Shown: positions 21,235-32,000, counted from the stretch's first letter. The stretch: 64,000 nt of DNA from Symbiodinium natans (GCA_905221605.1 CAJNDS010002424.1:359209-423208); one strand, 5' to 3'. Notes: a model not told the origin generated them from the letters alone. A program made the numbers and translations.

Positions 21235-21550
21235 GTTAGGGTTTGGGGTTTAGGGTTTAGGGTTTGGGGTTTAGGGTTTGGGGTTTAAGGTTTGGGGTTT
21301 GGGGTTTCGGGGTTTAGGGTTTGGGGTTTAGGGTTTGGGGTTTAGGGCTTCAAGGGTTTGGGGTTTGGGGTTTGGGGTTTAGGGTTTAGGGTTTGGGGTC
21401 TAGTGTTTAGGGATTGGGGTTTGCGGTTTAGGGTTTAGGGTTTAGGGTTTAGGGTTTAGGGTTTGGGGTTTAGGGTTTGGGGTGTAGGGCTTAGGGACTA
21501 AGGTTGAGGTTTAGGGATTGGGGTTTGGGGTTTGGGTTTAGGATGGTTTT
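21235..21550. repeat. TTTGGGG/TTTAGGG mixed tract
   Basis: The two units alternate irregularly over 300 bases. Confidence 0.9.
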
Positions 21551-21554
21551 TCGG

Positions 21555-21641
21555 GGGGGGGGGGGGGGGGTGGGGGGGGGGGGGGGGTGGGGGGGGGGGG
21601 GTGGGGGGGGGGGGTGGGGGGGGGGGGTGGGGGGGGGGGGT

Positions 21642-21685
<44 letters not shown>

Positions 21686-21722
21686 GGGGGGGGGGGGTGG
21701 GGGGGGGGGGGTGGGGGGGGGG
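21555..21722. repeat. Poly-G tract with periodic T, about 168 bp
   Basis: G runs of 10-45 bases broken by single T, and twice by A. Frames here (poly-Gly, poly-Pro) are compositional. Strong G-quadruplex potential. The exact length in any assembly is doubtful. Confidence 0.95.
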
Positions 21723-21724
21723 AG

Positions 21725-22160
21725 GCATAATATATAAGGGGTTTCAGGCCATGCTTGCATGGTGAACCCATTGCAAGTTTCAAGAACTATGTCAAGGGGG
21801 GCTTGGGGGACCTTGCACGTGACACTCAAAGGATTCCCCGGATTCGGCTAGGGTTGTTTTTAGGGCGTTTAGGGGTTTAGCGGGTTTTAGAGATTAGAGG
21901 GTTTCGGAGTTTGGCGTGTTCTGCGGCTGCAGGGCTTGAAGAGGTTGAGGCTTTTGGCGCTTAGAGTTGCACAATATTCTAGCCCTGCAGAAGGTTGCTA
22001 TGGGTGAATGAGAATGTTTGGCCGTGTATAGATGGCGATGCCTCTTCGTGTGGTATCGTTGACACAGCTGAAGAGTGATACTAACCGTGCTGGCTACCCT
22101 AAATCTTAAACCGCAAATTCCAGTTTCTACCTTGAACCCTACACCCCAAGCCTTAACCCT
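21725..22160. other. Unassigned unique stretch
   Basis: No convincing frame, no RNA gene seen. Degenerate telomere-type words at 21850-21900. Confidence 0.35.
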
Positions 22161-22227
22161 ACACCCTTAACCCTAGACCCTAAACCCTAAACCCTAAACC
22201 CTGAGCCCTCCGTGGGGTCCAGGACAC

Positions 22228-22322
22228 AAGGAATGGACGAATGCGGCGTTGTCCTTCACCACGCTGGCCACGTTCACGGTGGGCGTGCTGGCATCGGTGG
22301 CATTCCTTGGCGTGGAGAACCC
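22228..22322 (-). CDS. Small exon, unknown protein
   Basis: Acceptor ccctggag; the frame contains NATDASTPTVNVASVVKDNA and AFVHSL. The donor GTCCTGG is likely. Family unknown. Confidence 0.55.
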
Positions 22323-22334
22323 TCCAGGGGGAGC

Positions 22335-22460
22335 CTTTAGGGTTTAGGGTTTAGGGTTTAGGGTTTAGGGTTGAGGGTTGAGGGTTTAGGGTTTAGCGTT
22401 TAGCGTTTAGCGTTTAGCGTTTAGGGTTTAGGGTTTAGGGTTTAGGGTTTAGGGTTTAGG
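22335..22460. repeat. Telomere-type tract with TTTAGCG block
   Basis: Four or five TTTAGCG units inside TTTAGGG. Confidence 0.95.
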
Positions 22461-22744
22461 TTCTTATTACGGCTTATTTAGGGACTGCTTGGGTAGAATA
22501 GGGACTACATATGGTATACCTAGGCGCGATGCCATGGGAATAAGTCTTAGGGGTCCGGTCCCTTCTAGGGCCCCTCCTTGCACCCCTTCGTACCCCAGGC
22601 TGAGCCTTGCACCTCAAAGCCTACGCAACCCGAAGGCCTCCCTCAACATGAAAAACAGCTGCCAGAAATTCCTAAACGCTGAAGAACCCCTAAGCCCTAA
22701 ACCCTAAACCCTAAACCCTAAACCCGAAACCCTAAACCCTAAAC

Positions 22745-22839
22745 CCAGCTTCTGCGTGGAGATGATGGCGCAGCAGACGGCCGCCATGTCCTGCAGCGTC
22801 GTGTGCTCTTCCCGGTGGTCCCCGTAGGCCACCTCCATC
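22745..22839 (-). CDS. Small exon, unknown protein
   Basis: 95 bases; the frame contains EVAYGDHREEHTTLQDMAAV and ends AIISTQKLG. Acceptor ccaccgag; the donor is GTTTAGGG. A clear exon, family unknown. Confidence 0.65.
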
Positions 22840-22929
22840 CTCGGTGGGGGTTTAGGGTTTAGGGTTTAGGGTTTGGGGTTTGGGGTTTGGGGTTTGGGGT
22901 TTGGGGTTTGGGGTTGAGGGTTTTTTGTG

Positions 22930-23330
22930 TTCGGACTGTATGGGGCGCGCCATGCCTCATCAAAAAAACCTCGGGAAATTGATGCCTCCATCGGAGACTC
23001 CTAAGGCGCTACAGGCCTAGGGTGCTCCCTGCAAAGTGCCAAAGGCTACCGCACATGCCTCGGGCACGCCTGCGTCTGAGCGCGGTACAGAACCAGCCAA
23101 CCACTACGTATGAGGCGCAAAATCTGGACTCAGCGCTAGTACCGCACAGGTCAGCGCAAAGGGGCGTGGGGCCACTCCCAAAACTTGTGATGGTGTGGTG
23201 CAAGGACAAGCAGACAAAAAAGAATACACGTCCAACGTGCCACATGCCTACTTCTGAGGGTGGCGCGAAGACAAACATTACATGCAGACATGGGAATATG
23301 GGACGCGAAAAGGGTTTGGGGTTTAGGGAT
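22930..23330. other. Unassigned stretch, open on both strands
   Basis: Overlapping frames of 89 (minus) and 110 (plus) codons, GC-rich, no splice or family evidence that chooses between them. Confidence 0.3.
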
Positions 23331-23488
23331 TGGGGTTTTGGGTTTAGGGTTTAGGGTTTGGGGATTAGGATTTGGGGTTTAGGGTTTAGGGTTTAGGGTT
23401 TTGGGTTTAGGGTCCGTCTAAACTTTGAACCCCCGACAAACACTGAACACGGAAGCCGCGCGCGCGTGTGTGCGCGCGTGCGGGAGGC

Positions 23489-23543
23489 CAAGTATCAGGT
23501 ACTCCAAGAAGACCAGGCCCTTGAATGGGAACGCTTGCTTCAC
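23489..23543 (-). CDS. Small exon, strand uncertain
   Basis: The minus frame reads VKQAFPFKGLVFLEYLILG after gcagccag, ending at a GC donor. The plus frame reads EAKYQVLQEDQALEWERLLH. Both look coding; minus preferred by context. Confidence 0.4.
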
Positions 23544-23763
23544 CTGGCTGCGCGTTCAAGCGCTGTCAGGAATTTCGGTTTTGGGGCTTAGGGTCTTCAG
23601 GCTTTAGGACATGTTGGCCCCAAACCCTAAACCCGAAAGCCTAAACCCCTACAGGGTTAACGCCACATACATGCACGTAAGGAGGGACGCAGGGGCTGGA
23701 GTTATTCGAGGCTTTTGCGTTTTTACAGGGTTCTCAAGGTAGGGTATTTTATGGAGTTCTTAA

Positions 23764-24290
23764 GGGTTTAGGGTTTAGGGCTTAGGGCTTAGGGTTTAGG
23801 GTTTAGGGTTTAGGGTTTAGGGTTTAGGGTTTGGGGTTTGGGGTTTAGGGTTGAGGGTTTAGGGTTAGGGTTTACTGTTTAGGGTTTCATGGAGGGTAGG
23901 TACCTAGGAAACCTTAGGCTGGGAAGCTTCGGGAGCCTTAGGGAGTAGTGAGGAGTATTAGGGAACCTTGGGTTAAAACCCCCCCCCCCCCCTCCGCTCG
24001 AAAACCCCCCTCCCTTAAGAACCCGATTATTGTTTTTCTTTGGATTGCCAGGGCATGCATTTAAGATTTTAGGGTTTTTAGGGTTTAGGGCTTTCGGGTT
24101 AGGGAACTTAATGGGGTCTAGGATCGGGGGGAGGGGGGGTTTAGGGACTGGGGTTTAGGGTTTAGGGTTTAGGGTTTAGGGTTTAGGGTTTAGGGTTTAG
24201 GGTTTAGGGTTTAGGGTTTAGGGTTTAGGGTTTAGGGTTTAGGGTTTAGGGTGTAGGGTTTAGGGTTTAGGGTTTAGGGTTGGCCAGAGT
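23764..24290. repeat. Telomere-type tracts with interspersed unique bits
   Basis: TTTAGGG at 23764-23890 and 24139-24285. In between is a C run at 23980-23993 and a short stretch with nothing recognised. Confidence 0.9.
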
Positions 24291-24590
24291 TTAGGGTACG
24301 GACTGAAGTGCTTCAACAGCCCACGGGCTCAAAGACCCTCCAAAAAAAACCCTCGAGCTCTTCCCAGTAGGCCCACAGACTTTCAGGGGTTTAGTGGGGT
24401 CTAGGATCGGGGGGGGGGGGGGTTTAGGGTTAGCTCAAACCCCTAAGCCCCAAAACTGTGAACCCCTAAGCCCCAGATCGTATATCCCTAAACCCTGACC
24501 CTCTAAATTTCTTCACACCAAACCCTAAACCCTACACCCTACACCCTACACCCGAAACCCGAAACCCTAAACTTAACCCGAAACCCACAC

Positions 24591-24679
24591 CCCAGGGGGG
24601 CACCATGAGGTACAGCGTGTTCAGAATCTGCTCGTCCTCCAAGATTTCCGAGTCCCTCAGGCGGTACATCCTGACGAAG
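24591..24679 (-). CDS. Small exon, unknown protein
   Basis: 89 bases; the frame contains VRMYRLRDSEILEDEQILNT then LYLMVPPW. Acceptor gccctcaag, donor GTGTGGG. Family unknown. Confidence 0.6.
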
Positions 24680-24939
24680 CTTGAGGGCTTGTAGGGTTAA
24701 GGGTTTAGGGTTTCGGGTTTTAGGGTTCAGGGTTTAGGGTTTAGGGTTAGGGGTAGTAGGGTTCAGGGTTTAGGGTTTAGGGTTCAGGGTCTCTGGGTCT
24801 GATGTAGGGGCCTGTGGCTTTATAAAGCAAGTCGAGTTCGGAGCGTCAAACTTTCTGGGTTCCCCAAACCCTAAACCCTAAACCCTAAACCCTAAACCCT
24901 AAACCCCACCTTTTCGCTTCCAAGCCCGAAAGAAGCGGA

Positions 24940-25205
24940 ACAGACAGGGTTTAGGGTTTAGGGTTTAGGGTTTAGGGTTTAGGGTTTAGGGTTTCGGGTT
25001 TAGGGTTTAGGGTTTAGGGTTTAGGGTTTAGGGTTTAGGGTTTAGGGTTTAGGGTTTAGGGTTTAGGAATTAGGGTTTAGGGTTTAGGGTTTAGGGTGTA
25101 GGGTTTAGGGTTTAGGGTTTAGGGTTTAGGGTTTCGGGTTTAGGGTTTAGGGTGTAGGGTTTGGGGTTTGGGGTTTCGGGTTTAGGGTTTAGGGTTTATA
25201 AGGGT
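24940..25205. repeat. Telomere-type (TTTAGGG)n tract, about 265 bp
   Basis: Long, with a few TTTCGGG and TGTAGGG variants. Confidence 0.97.
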
Positions 25206-25925
25206 TTAGGGCAAGCAAAGATGTTTTGGGCTTAGGGGTTTAGGGCTAAGGGGTTGAGGGGCTCGGACCCACAAAACATAAACCCTAAACCGGAACCGTA
25301 CAATATCTCCTGCACGTGAACGGAAAAGGTTTCTTGCACCTTGTATACGCAATACTAAATGCAGCCGTACGACAACGGTGACAGGTAGTGGAGAAGCAGC
25401 AGACAAGCCACATGCTCCAACAGCACAGCACTGCCCCCTAACGCCTAAACCTAAACCACGATGCGGACAACAACGTAGACAAGCAAGAAACACTGTCACC
25501 CCTTCGTTCTGCATCAGCTCGGCCATCATGTTTAGAGTGTAGGGGGCCTTGGGTGGGTACAGGGGCTTGGGTATTCTGCATCAGAACCTCCTGCCGGCCT
25601 TTCCTTGCTCGCCTGGTGGCCCTAACACAAAAAAAAAACCTCCAACATCTTCCCCTAAACCCGAAACCCTCAACCCTATACCCAGACTCGATAAGACTTG
25701 GTCTTGATAGGGATCTTTTGGGAACCTACAATATTTGTATAATAACCGAGACAATGGCCCCTGAACCTCGGCCCACCCCCAAACCCGAATTACCTCATAC
25801 GAGTAGGCCCTCAGTCCTACACCCTAAGCCCCAAACCTTGAGCCCTAAACCCTATACCCTAAACCCTAGACCCTACATCCTAAACCCTAAGCCCTAAACC
25901 CTAAACCCTAGACCCTACACCCTGT
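25206..25925. other. Unassigned stretch with telomere-type ends
   Basis: A minus frame (25206-25529) and a plus frame (25553-25897) are open; both run into repeat-derived residues (LNPKP, LSPKP). Not called as genes. Confidence 0.3.
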
Positions 25926-25937
25926 ACAAGCAGGCAC

Positions 25938-25992
25938 GTGGGCCGAGTATCTTCACAACTTGCAAGAAGTTTTCGTAGTCGATGATGTCGAC
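25938..25992 (-). CDS. Small exon, EF-hand-like half
   Basis: Acceptor gcccaag; the frame reads VDIIDYENFLQVVKILGP with a GTGCC donor. The pattern I-D-Y-E-x-F-L is typical of the second half of an EF-hand loop and its exiting helix, which would bind calcium together with residues in the exon before. The loop's first acidic positions are not in this exon, so this is suggestive only. Confidence 0.5.
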
Positions 25993-26349
25993 CTTGGGCG
26001 CTCAACGGCTAAGGCTTTTGGGGATTCAGGGTTTAGGGTTTAGGGTTTAGCTCAGGTTCACTCTGAGTGTTCAGGGCTTCCGGACTTATGCTATTTTTTT
26101 TAGGGCTTTGGGTTAGGAGTATTGTGGGCTTCAGGGTTCAGGGCCTTGTGGCTAAACCCTCAACACATAAACATAGCGGTGCTCTGGCGCCCGGCTAAAG
26201 GCTGTACTTCTGGCCAAGCCCCTTGAGCCAATGAAAAGGAACGAACCAAAGTGCAACACACACACACACACACACACAAACACACAACGAGTACCTGCGG
26301 CCCCTAAACCCTAAACCCTAAACCCTAAACCCTAAACCCTAAACCCTAC

Positions 26350-26434
26350 AGCCGAAACTCCAAAACATCCGAAGGAGTCGCCTCAAATGGGCCCTTGCCT
26401 CTTCAGATTCCGCACGGGCTTCCCAGGTCATTTT
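26350..26434 (-). CDS. Small exon, helical, unknown protein
   Basis: 85 bases; the frame contains TWEARAESEEARAHLRRLLR then MFWSFG. Acceptor cccttaag, donor GTAGGG. Probably a long helix. Confidence 0.6.
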
Positions 26435-26704
26435 CTTAAGGGTTTAGGGTTTAGGGTTTAGGGTTTAGGGTTTAGGGTTTGGGGTTTAGGGTGTAGGGTT
26501 TAGGGTGTAGAGTTTAGGGTTTAGGGTTTAGGGTGCCTCCAATCGCTGCACTTCCGGGATGCCGGAAACCCAGAACCCCGAAAGCCAAACCTCTCAATGC
26601 CTGAACTCCTGAAACGCCCCTCAAGCCCTCAAGCCCTGCGTAAATCCCAATTAAACTCCAACCCTAAACCCTAAACCCCAAACCCTAAACTCTAAACCCT
26701 AAAC

Positions 26705-26794
26705 CTCCTGAAGTGTATGCTGCGGGGCTTTGGACCAGTCCATGTGCTGAAGGAGATCCGTGCGCTTCAGCAGCGTCTGGAGAATGACCAGAAC
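26705..26794 (-). CDS. Small exon, unknown protein
   Basis: 90 bases; the frame contains VLVILQTLLKRTDLLQHMDW. Acceptor cggccagtgcag; the donor is GTTTAGGG of the tract. A strong example of telomere-repeat splice sites. Family unknown. Confidence 0.65.
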
Positions 26795-26949
26795 CTGCAC
26801 TGGCCGATCTCAAGCCCAGAAGGGTTTAGGGTTTAGGGTTTAGGGCTTAGGGCTTAGGGTTTCGGGCTTAGGGCAGGGGGTTTACCGTGCATGTTTTGTC
26901 AAGGTTTTCGTTTGGAGGGTTTGTGGGGTCGGGGGGGTTGGTTGCGTCC

Positions 26950-26993
26950 TTGTTGCTTCTCGCAAGCCCTTCAAAGCCCATGGAAGGCCCGCT
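26950..26993 (-). CDS. Possible micro-exon
   Basis: Acceptor aatcccaag; the frame reads SGPSMGFEGLARSNKDA. No donor identified. Confidence 0.35.
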
Positions 26994-27345
26994 CTTGGGA
27001 TTCAAGGGCAAATCATTCCTAAACCCTAAACCCTAAACCCCAAACCCCAAACCCTAAACCCTAAACACTAAACCCTAAACCCTAAGCCCTAAGCCCTAAA
27101 CCCTAAACCCCAAATATACCCGAGACACTAATCCCGCAAAACCCTCTAAACTCTCTGAAACCGCGAACTCAGTTGTCCGGTATCACGAAAAACGTAAGGA
27201 TAGCCGTTGGGACTCTACCGTGATTATGTATCCCCCATACAGGTTGAAGATTACCTACTCGAGCTTTATGTGAAGGTTTATAGGGTTTGGGGTTTAAGGT
27301 TTAGGGTTTAGGGTTTGGGGTTTAGGCTTTAGGGTTTAGGGTTAC

Positions 27346-27447
27346 TGAGTCAGATCTCCGTGCCAAGCAGCATCTACAATGACCTTTGCCCGATGCTCAG
27401 ATTTGCCCTCGATGGGACGACGGCCCTGGATCAAGACCTTCGAAAAC
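27346..27447 (-). CDS. Small exon, unknown protein
   Basis: 102 bases; the frame contains LIQGRRPIEGKSEHRAKVIV then DAAWHGDL. Acceptor cgcctcag, donor GTAACC. The plus strand is also open. Family unknown. Confidence 0.55.
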
Positions 27448-27634
27448 CTGAGGCGTGAGAGATTTAGGGTTCGGGGTCTAGGGTTTAGGGTTTAGGGTTT
27501 AGGTTTTAGGGTTTAGGGTCTAGGGTTTAGGGTTTAGGGTTTAGGGTTTAGGGTTTAGGGTTTAGAGTTTAGGATTTAGGGCTTCGGGTTTAGGGAGGTA
27601 CACCAAAGCAAAGTGCTGTTGGCTTCTGTACACA

Positions 27635-27755
27635 CCTATCCCACCCTCCCCCTCTCGCACCCTCACACTCTCCCACCCTCACCCTCTCCCACGCTCCCAC
27701 TCTCCCAGTATCCCAGTATCCCACTCTCCCACTCTCCCACTCTCCGCAGTCCACG
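27635..27755. repeat. Pyrimidine-rich tandem repeat
   Basis: Irregular CCCACTCT / CCCACCCT / CCCAGTAT units over 120 bases. Unrelated to the telomere-type repeat. Confidence 0.9.
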
Positions 27756-28032
27756 ACACGCCGTTTCCCGCGAGAACAGACTAGTTTAGGGTTTAGGGTT
27801 TCGGGCTTAGGGTTTAGGGCTTAGGGTTCAGGGTTTCGGGTTTAGGGTTTTAGGGGTACCCTAAGCGTTTCGACCATTCGCGGCCCATGGGCTCTCTTTG
27901 CGTAACATCTAAACCTTAAACCCTAAACCCTAAACCCCAAACCCAAAACCCCAAACCCCAAACCCGACCTAGATGCCCTAAACACCCAAAACCGACGCAG
28001 AAACCAGAAACCCCGAGCCCTAAACCCTACAC

Positions 28033-28144
28033 CCCCAATTTCGAAGGTCGAGGCACTTCATGGTCAGAGTGATCAGAAAGGGCACATTGATGCCCTGCTT
28101 GAAGACCTTGAGCAGGCTCGTGGCAGACTCCTCACGGTCAAATG
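28033..28144 (-). CDS. Small exon, unknown protein
   Basis: 112 bases; the frame contains FDREESATSLLKVFKQGINV then PFLITLTMKCLDLRN. Acceptor cttgcag, donor GTGTAGGG. A very natural protein segment; a solenoid helix pair is plausible. Confidence 0.65.
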
Positions 28145-28261
28145 CTGCAAGAACGGGGGCAACCTAAACCTTAAACCCTAAACCTTGAACCCTGCACCCC
28201 AAACCCTAAACCCTGAACCCTAAACCCTAAACCCTAAACATTGAAATTATATTATGGCATA

Positions 28262-28330
28262 TGGGGGGGGGGGGGGGGGGGTATTTAATATCAGGGGGTG
28301 GGGGGGGGGGGTTTAATAGTAGGGGGAGGG
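28262..28330. repeat. Paired G-run tract
   Basis: G run of about 20, then a second G-rich block, separated by TATTTAATATCAGG. Confidence 0.9.
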
Positions 28331-28524
28331 AATGAACTAGAGGGCGAACTCAGGCCTTGAGAGCTTAAGGGGTTCATGCAGGCTTTAAGGCTTGACGGGC
28401 TTGACTTAGGGCTTTAAGGGAATTTAGGGTTTAGGGTTTAGGGTTTAGGGTTTAGGGTTGAGGGTTGAGGGTTTAGGGTTTAGGGTTTAGGGCTAGGCTC
28501 AAAAAGCTTCAGGTTTTTGACTAC

Positions 28525-28611
28525 AAGGCTCTGCCTAGCAGATCGTTTCGTCCCCCGCGTCGCCTTCTCCTCTTTCGTTCCGTTCTCCTTCTTGTGCCGG
28601 ACATTCATCTC
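28525..28611 (-). CDS. Small exon, strongly basic
   Basis: Acceptor gtcccag; the frame contains MNVRHKKENGTKEEKATRGT. Donor GTAGTC. Lysine-rich linker-like segment. Confidence 0.5.
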
Positions 28612-28782
28612 CTGGGACCAGAGCATCGCAGATAGGGTTTAGGGTTTAGGGTTTAGGGTTTAGGGTTTAGGGTTTAGGGTTTAGGGTTTAGGGTTTATAG
28701 GGTTTAGGGTTTAAGGCTTATAGGGTTTAAGGGGTTTAGGGGGTTAGGGTTTCATCTCCCGGGGCCAGAGCGACGCAGACAG
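28611..28782. repeat. Duplicated exon-acceptor segment
   Basis: About 30 bases spanning the acceptor of the previous exon (28611-28640) recur at 28753-28782 with a few changes. The copies are separated by telomere-type repeats. Confidence 0.6.
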
Positions 28783-28859
28783 GACTTGGGAGCATTGGGG
28801 AGTCATACCCTCGAACCCCGAAACCCTTGATGCCCCAGAACCCCACAAAAAGCCCCTGA

Positions 28860-29660
28860 ACAAGCCCTGAACCCTAAACCCTAAACCCTAAACCCTAAAC
28901 CCTAAACCCTAAACCCTAAACCCTAAACCCTAAACCCTAAACCCTAAACCCTAAACCCTAAACCCTAAACCTAACCTTCCTAGCTCAACCCTAACCTTCC
29001 TAAACCCTAAACTCTAAACACTGAACCCTGCCTCAAAGCGCCACACCTTGAACGAACGCAACCCTTCCCACCTCAGTTACATCCTCTGGGACCGAAACCC
29101 TACCGCAAAAAAACAAAGCAGCCCCTCGACCCTCAAGGCCCGGAAAATTGCCGGAAACCCTCGACTCAAGACCCTAGATCCTAAACCCTAAGCCCTAAGC
29201 CCTAAGCCGTAAGCCCTAAACCCTAAACCCTAAACCCTAAACCCTAAACCCTAAACCCTAAACCCTAAACCCGCCACTTGAGCCCTGCACCTTAAAGCCC
29301 TGAAAGCCCACTGAAGCTTTCTTTTGCCCAGTCTCGGCCCGGCAGCTACCACAGGCCCAGTTCCTGGCGGGTGTAGGGATTTCGGGCCCTGAGCCCTAGA
29401 ACGGCTTTAGGAGGAAGACCCTAAACCCTAAACCCTAAACCCTAAACCCTAAGTGACTCAAGGGCTCCTCCTTGAAGCCTTGCTCTGTATAGGGTTTAGG
29501 GTTTAGGGTTTAGGGGTTTAGGGGTTTAGGGTTTAGGGGTTTAGGGGTTTAGGGGTTTAGGGGTTTAGGGTTTAGGGTTTAGGGTTTAGGGGTTTAGGGT
29601 TTAGGGGTTCAGGGGTTCAAGGTTTAGGGGTTCAGGGTTTGGGGTTTAGGGCTTTTTTCT
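28860..29660. repeat. Telomere-type tracts and unassigned spacers
   Basis: CCCTAAA at 28865-28970, 29215-29272 and 29415-29450; TTTAGGG/TTTAGGGG at 29490-29650. The spacer 29273-29400 has a weak minus frame (GPVVAAGPRLGKRKLQW). Confidence 0.85.
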
Positions 29661-30066
29661 TACTTCAACGAAAACAACAGCCGGGTAGCATGGACGGCCC
29701 CGGCAGGGTAATGGGCTTCGGGAGGCCTAAACCCCAAAACCCAAAACCCTAAACCCTAAACCCAAATTGAGCAGGAAGAGAGCCCAAATTGAGCAGGAAG
29801 AGAGCCCCCAGAAAACTTTCAACACCACAAAGCCCCAAACGCGCCAGCCCTGTAACCACATCAGAAAAGAGCTGGCGACTCTGCAAGGGAACCTAGAAGA
29901 AAAAAAGGAGGCAAAATGGTACTGGGGTATCAAGTAAGCCCGAAGCCCTAAGCCCTAAGCCCTAAACCCTAAGCCCTAAGCCCTCAGCCCTCAGCCCTCA
30001 GCCCTAAGCCCTTAAGCCCTTAAGCCCCTAAGCCCTAAGCCAACCCAAACCTGAATAAACGTAAAC

Positions 30067-30135
30067 CCTCAGCCTCAGGAGTAGGATGAAGCTCTGCAGC
30101 GTCTGGAGGAAGAGCTTGTCATCCTCAATCTTGTC
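30067..30135 (-). CDS. Small exon, unknown protein
   Basis: 69 bases; the frame contains DKIEDDKLFLQTLQSFILLL. The acceptor is gccgccag; the donor GTTTAC is a slightly altered telomere-type unit. Family unknown. Confidence 0.6.
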
Positions 30136-30169
30136 CTGGCGGCAGTTTAGGGGGTAGGGATGAAGGCCG

Positions 30170-30475
30170 TGCGTCCCAGAGTCCCCCCCCCCTATAGGCT
30201 GAAGGCCATAAGGATATGAAGTAGAGTATATGATTCTTGTATACCCAGAAGGACACCAAATATATACACTCACCAATATTCAAAAGGAACCTTATATACA
30301 CTCACCAAAAACAATAATATAAACCCTGCTTCATATCAGTTTTGGGGTTTGGGGCCTTAAGGTTTAAGGTGTAGGGTTTAGGGCTTCGGGCTTAGGGTTT
30401 GGGGCTTGGGGCTTAAGGCTGCGGGAGTTGGGGTCCTGGGGCTTACAGAGCTCGGGCTCTCTTCTAAATTCATGA
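30170..30475. other. Unassigned stretch
   Basis: Contains two similar sub-segments with ATATACACTCACCAA (30255 and 30290) and degenerate telomere-type words. No gene recognised. Confidence 0.35.
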
Positions 30476-30511
30476 CATGGCGCCCTAAACCCTAAACCCT
30501 AAACCCTAAAC

Positions 30512-30567
30512 CCTGGTTCCTCATCCTTGAACCAGTGGTCGAAGAGCTTGCCCACCTCTTCGAGCAC
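30512..30567 (-). CDS. Micro-exon, unknown protein
   Basis: 56 bases; the frame reads VLEEVGKLFDHWFKDEEPG. Acceptor ccgtgcaag; the donor is GTTTAGGG. Family unknown. Confidence 0.65.
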
Positions 30568-30575
30568 CTTGCACG

Positions 30576-30665
30576 GTTTAGGGTTTAGGGTTTAGGGTTT
30601 AGGGTTTAGGGTTTAGGGTTTAGGGTTTAGGGTTTAGGGTTTAGGGTTTAGGGTTTAGGGTTTAG
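30576..30665. repeat. Telomere-type (TTTAGGG)n tract
   Basis: About 12 perfect units ending in TTTAG, which would serve as the acceptor of the plus-strand exon that follows. Confidence 0.97.
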
Positions 30666-30814
30666 CCCCAAACAACCTCAAAGCCGAAGAAACGATAGCT
30701 TCGGATGCTGTGGCATATCTGTGGCGGCTTGCGAGAACTGACAATATGTACATCATAGATCACATCTCTGTATATTCAGATGCATCCATCCAGCATTCTG
30801 ATGTCCTAATTCAC
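30666..30814 (+). CDS. Plus-strand exon inside a minus-strand intron, unknown protein
   Basis: The frame starts right after GGGTTTAG and contains ETIASDAVAYLWRLARTDNM then YIIDHISVYSDASIQHSDVL, ending IH at a GTTCC donor. All three minus frames are closed, so the strand is clear. Codon use is less GC-rich than in the minus exons. It points to a second gene or an inserted gene fragment. Confidence 0.55.
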
Positions 30815-30884
30815 GTTCCTAAACCCTAAACCCTAAACCCTATACCCTATAAACCCTGAACCCTAAACCCTAGACCCTATCATA

Positions 30885-30985
30885 ATGGCAGCCAGTCTAG
30901 GCTTGCACAACCCGAACACCCTGAAACCCAGAATGCCCTCAGCCGAGGTCTATCCCCCCGACAACCCGGAGCTAGAGGCTTAGGG
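30885..30985 (+). CDS. Possible short plus-strand frame
   Basis: ATG at 30885, frame reads MAASLGLHNPNTLKPRMPSA and ends TAG after 32 codons. Weak evidence. Confidence 0.25.
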
Positions 30986-31056
30986 TCGCCAACCCTAAAC
31001 CCTAAACCCTAAACCCTAAACCCTAAACCCTAAACCCTAAACCCTAAACCCTAAAC

Positions 31057-31136
31057 GCCCTCCAAGAAGCATTCAGATGCTGTAGCTCGGCGGTGATGAA
31101 ATCGACTTCAAAGGCCAGGAGGTTGCCTTCGCGGAA
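31057..31136 (-). CDS. Small exon, unknown protein
   Basis: 80 bases; the frame contains LLAFEVDFITAELQHLNASW. Acceptor ccgcgaag; donor GTTTAGGG. Family unknown. Confidence 0.65.
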
Positions 31137-31139
31137 AGG

Positions 31140-32000
31140 GTTTAGGGTTTAGGGTTTAGGGTTTAGGGTTTAGGGTTTAGGGTTTAGGGTTTAGGGTTCA
31201 GGGTTTAAGGTTCAGGGTTTTGGGTTAGAATGGAACTAGAACATGAAGCTCTGATCCCTTAAAACCTTGGAATGAGTGAGCTCCCCACTGAGAGACACCA
31301 GCAAACCCCTAAAGCCCAAACCCCAAACCCTAAACCCTAAACCCTAAACCCCAAAAAAAGACTCTTGGGTTCGACCCAAAATCTCTAGAAAAGATAATAA
31401 AACCAAACTAAGCCCCTCACCAGTTTAGCAGAGAACAACCATAAACCCTAAACCCTCAACCCTAAACCCTAAACCCTAGACCCCTAAACCCTAAGAGGGA
31501 AAGGGGTGAAAAGGCCTTCGGGTTTCGGTGTGTGAGCTTAAGAACGTCAGGGTTGGATCTTCGACTTCTGAGGACTTCTGGGGTTCAGGGTTTTGGGGCT
31601 TTGTGGGGTTTAGGGTTTAGGGTTTGAGGGTTTTAGGGTTTAGGGTTTTAGGGTTTAGGGTTTAGGGTTTTTGGGGGTTTGGGGGTTCAGGGTCGGTTTA
31701 GGGTTCAGTGGTTCAGTGTTAAGGGCTTTTGGGCTTACTTCAGTCTGTCCCTCCCCACGTAGCCACTGACTTTTGGTAACTCATAGTAAACCCCAAACCC
31801 TAAACCCTAAACCCTAAAATCCATGTCAGGATTTGAGGGCTTGAGGCGTTCGTGTTTTCGGAGGTCGGGCGACCTGTGTGGGTGAGGCTCACTGGAAGAG
31901 GTCAAGTTAAACCCTAAACCCTAAACCCTAAACCCTAAACCCTAAACCCTAAACCCTAAACCCTAAACCCTAAACCCTAAACCCTAAACCCTAAACCCTG
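31140..32000. repeat. Telomere-type tracts with short unassigned spacers
   Basis: TTTAGGG at 31140-31215 and 31610-31710; CCCTAAA at 31325-31350, 31440-31490 and 31905-32000. The spacers show no clear frame. Confidence 0.85.

Noticed and set aside
21491-21829. Long poly-proline and poly-glycine frames
   Set aside because: Explained by the poly-G tract on either strand; no start context or domains.
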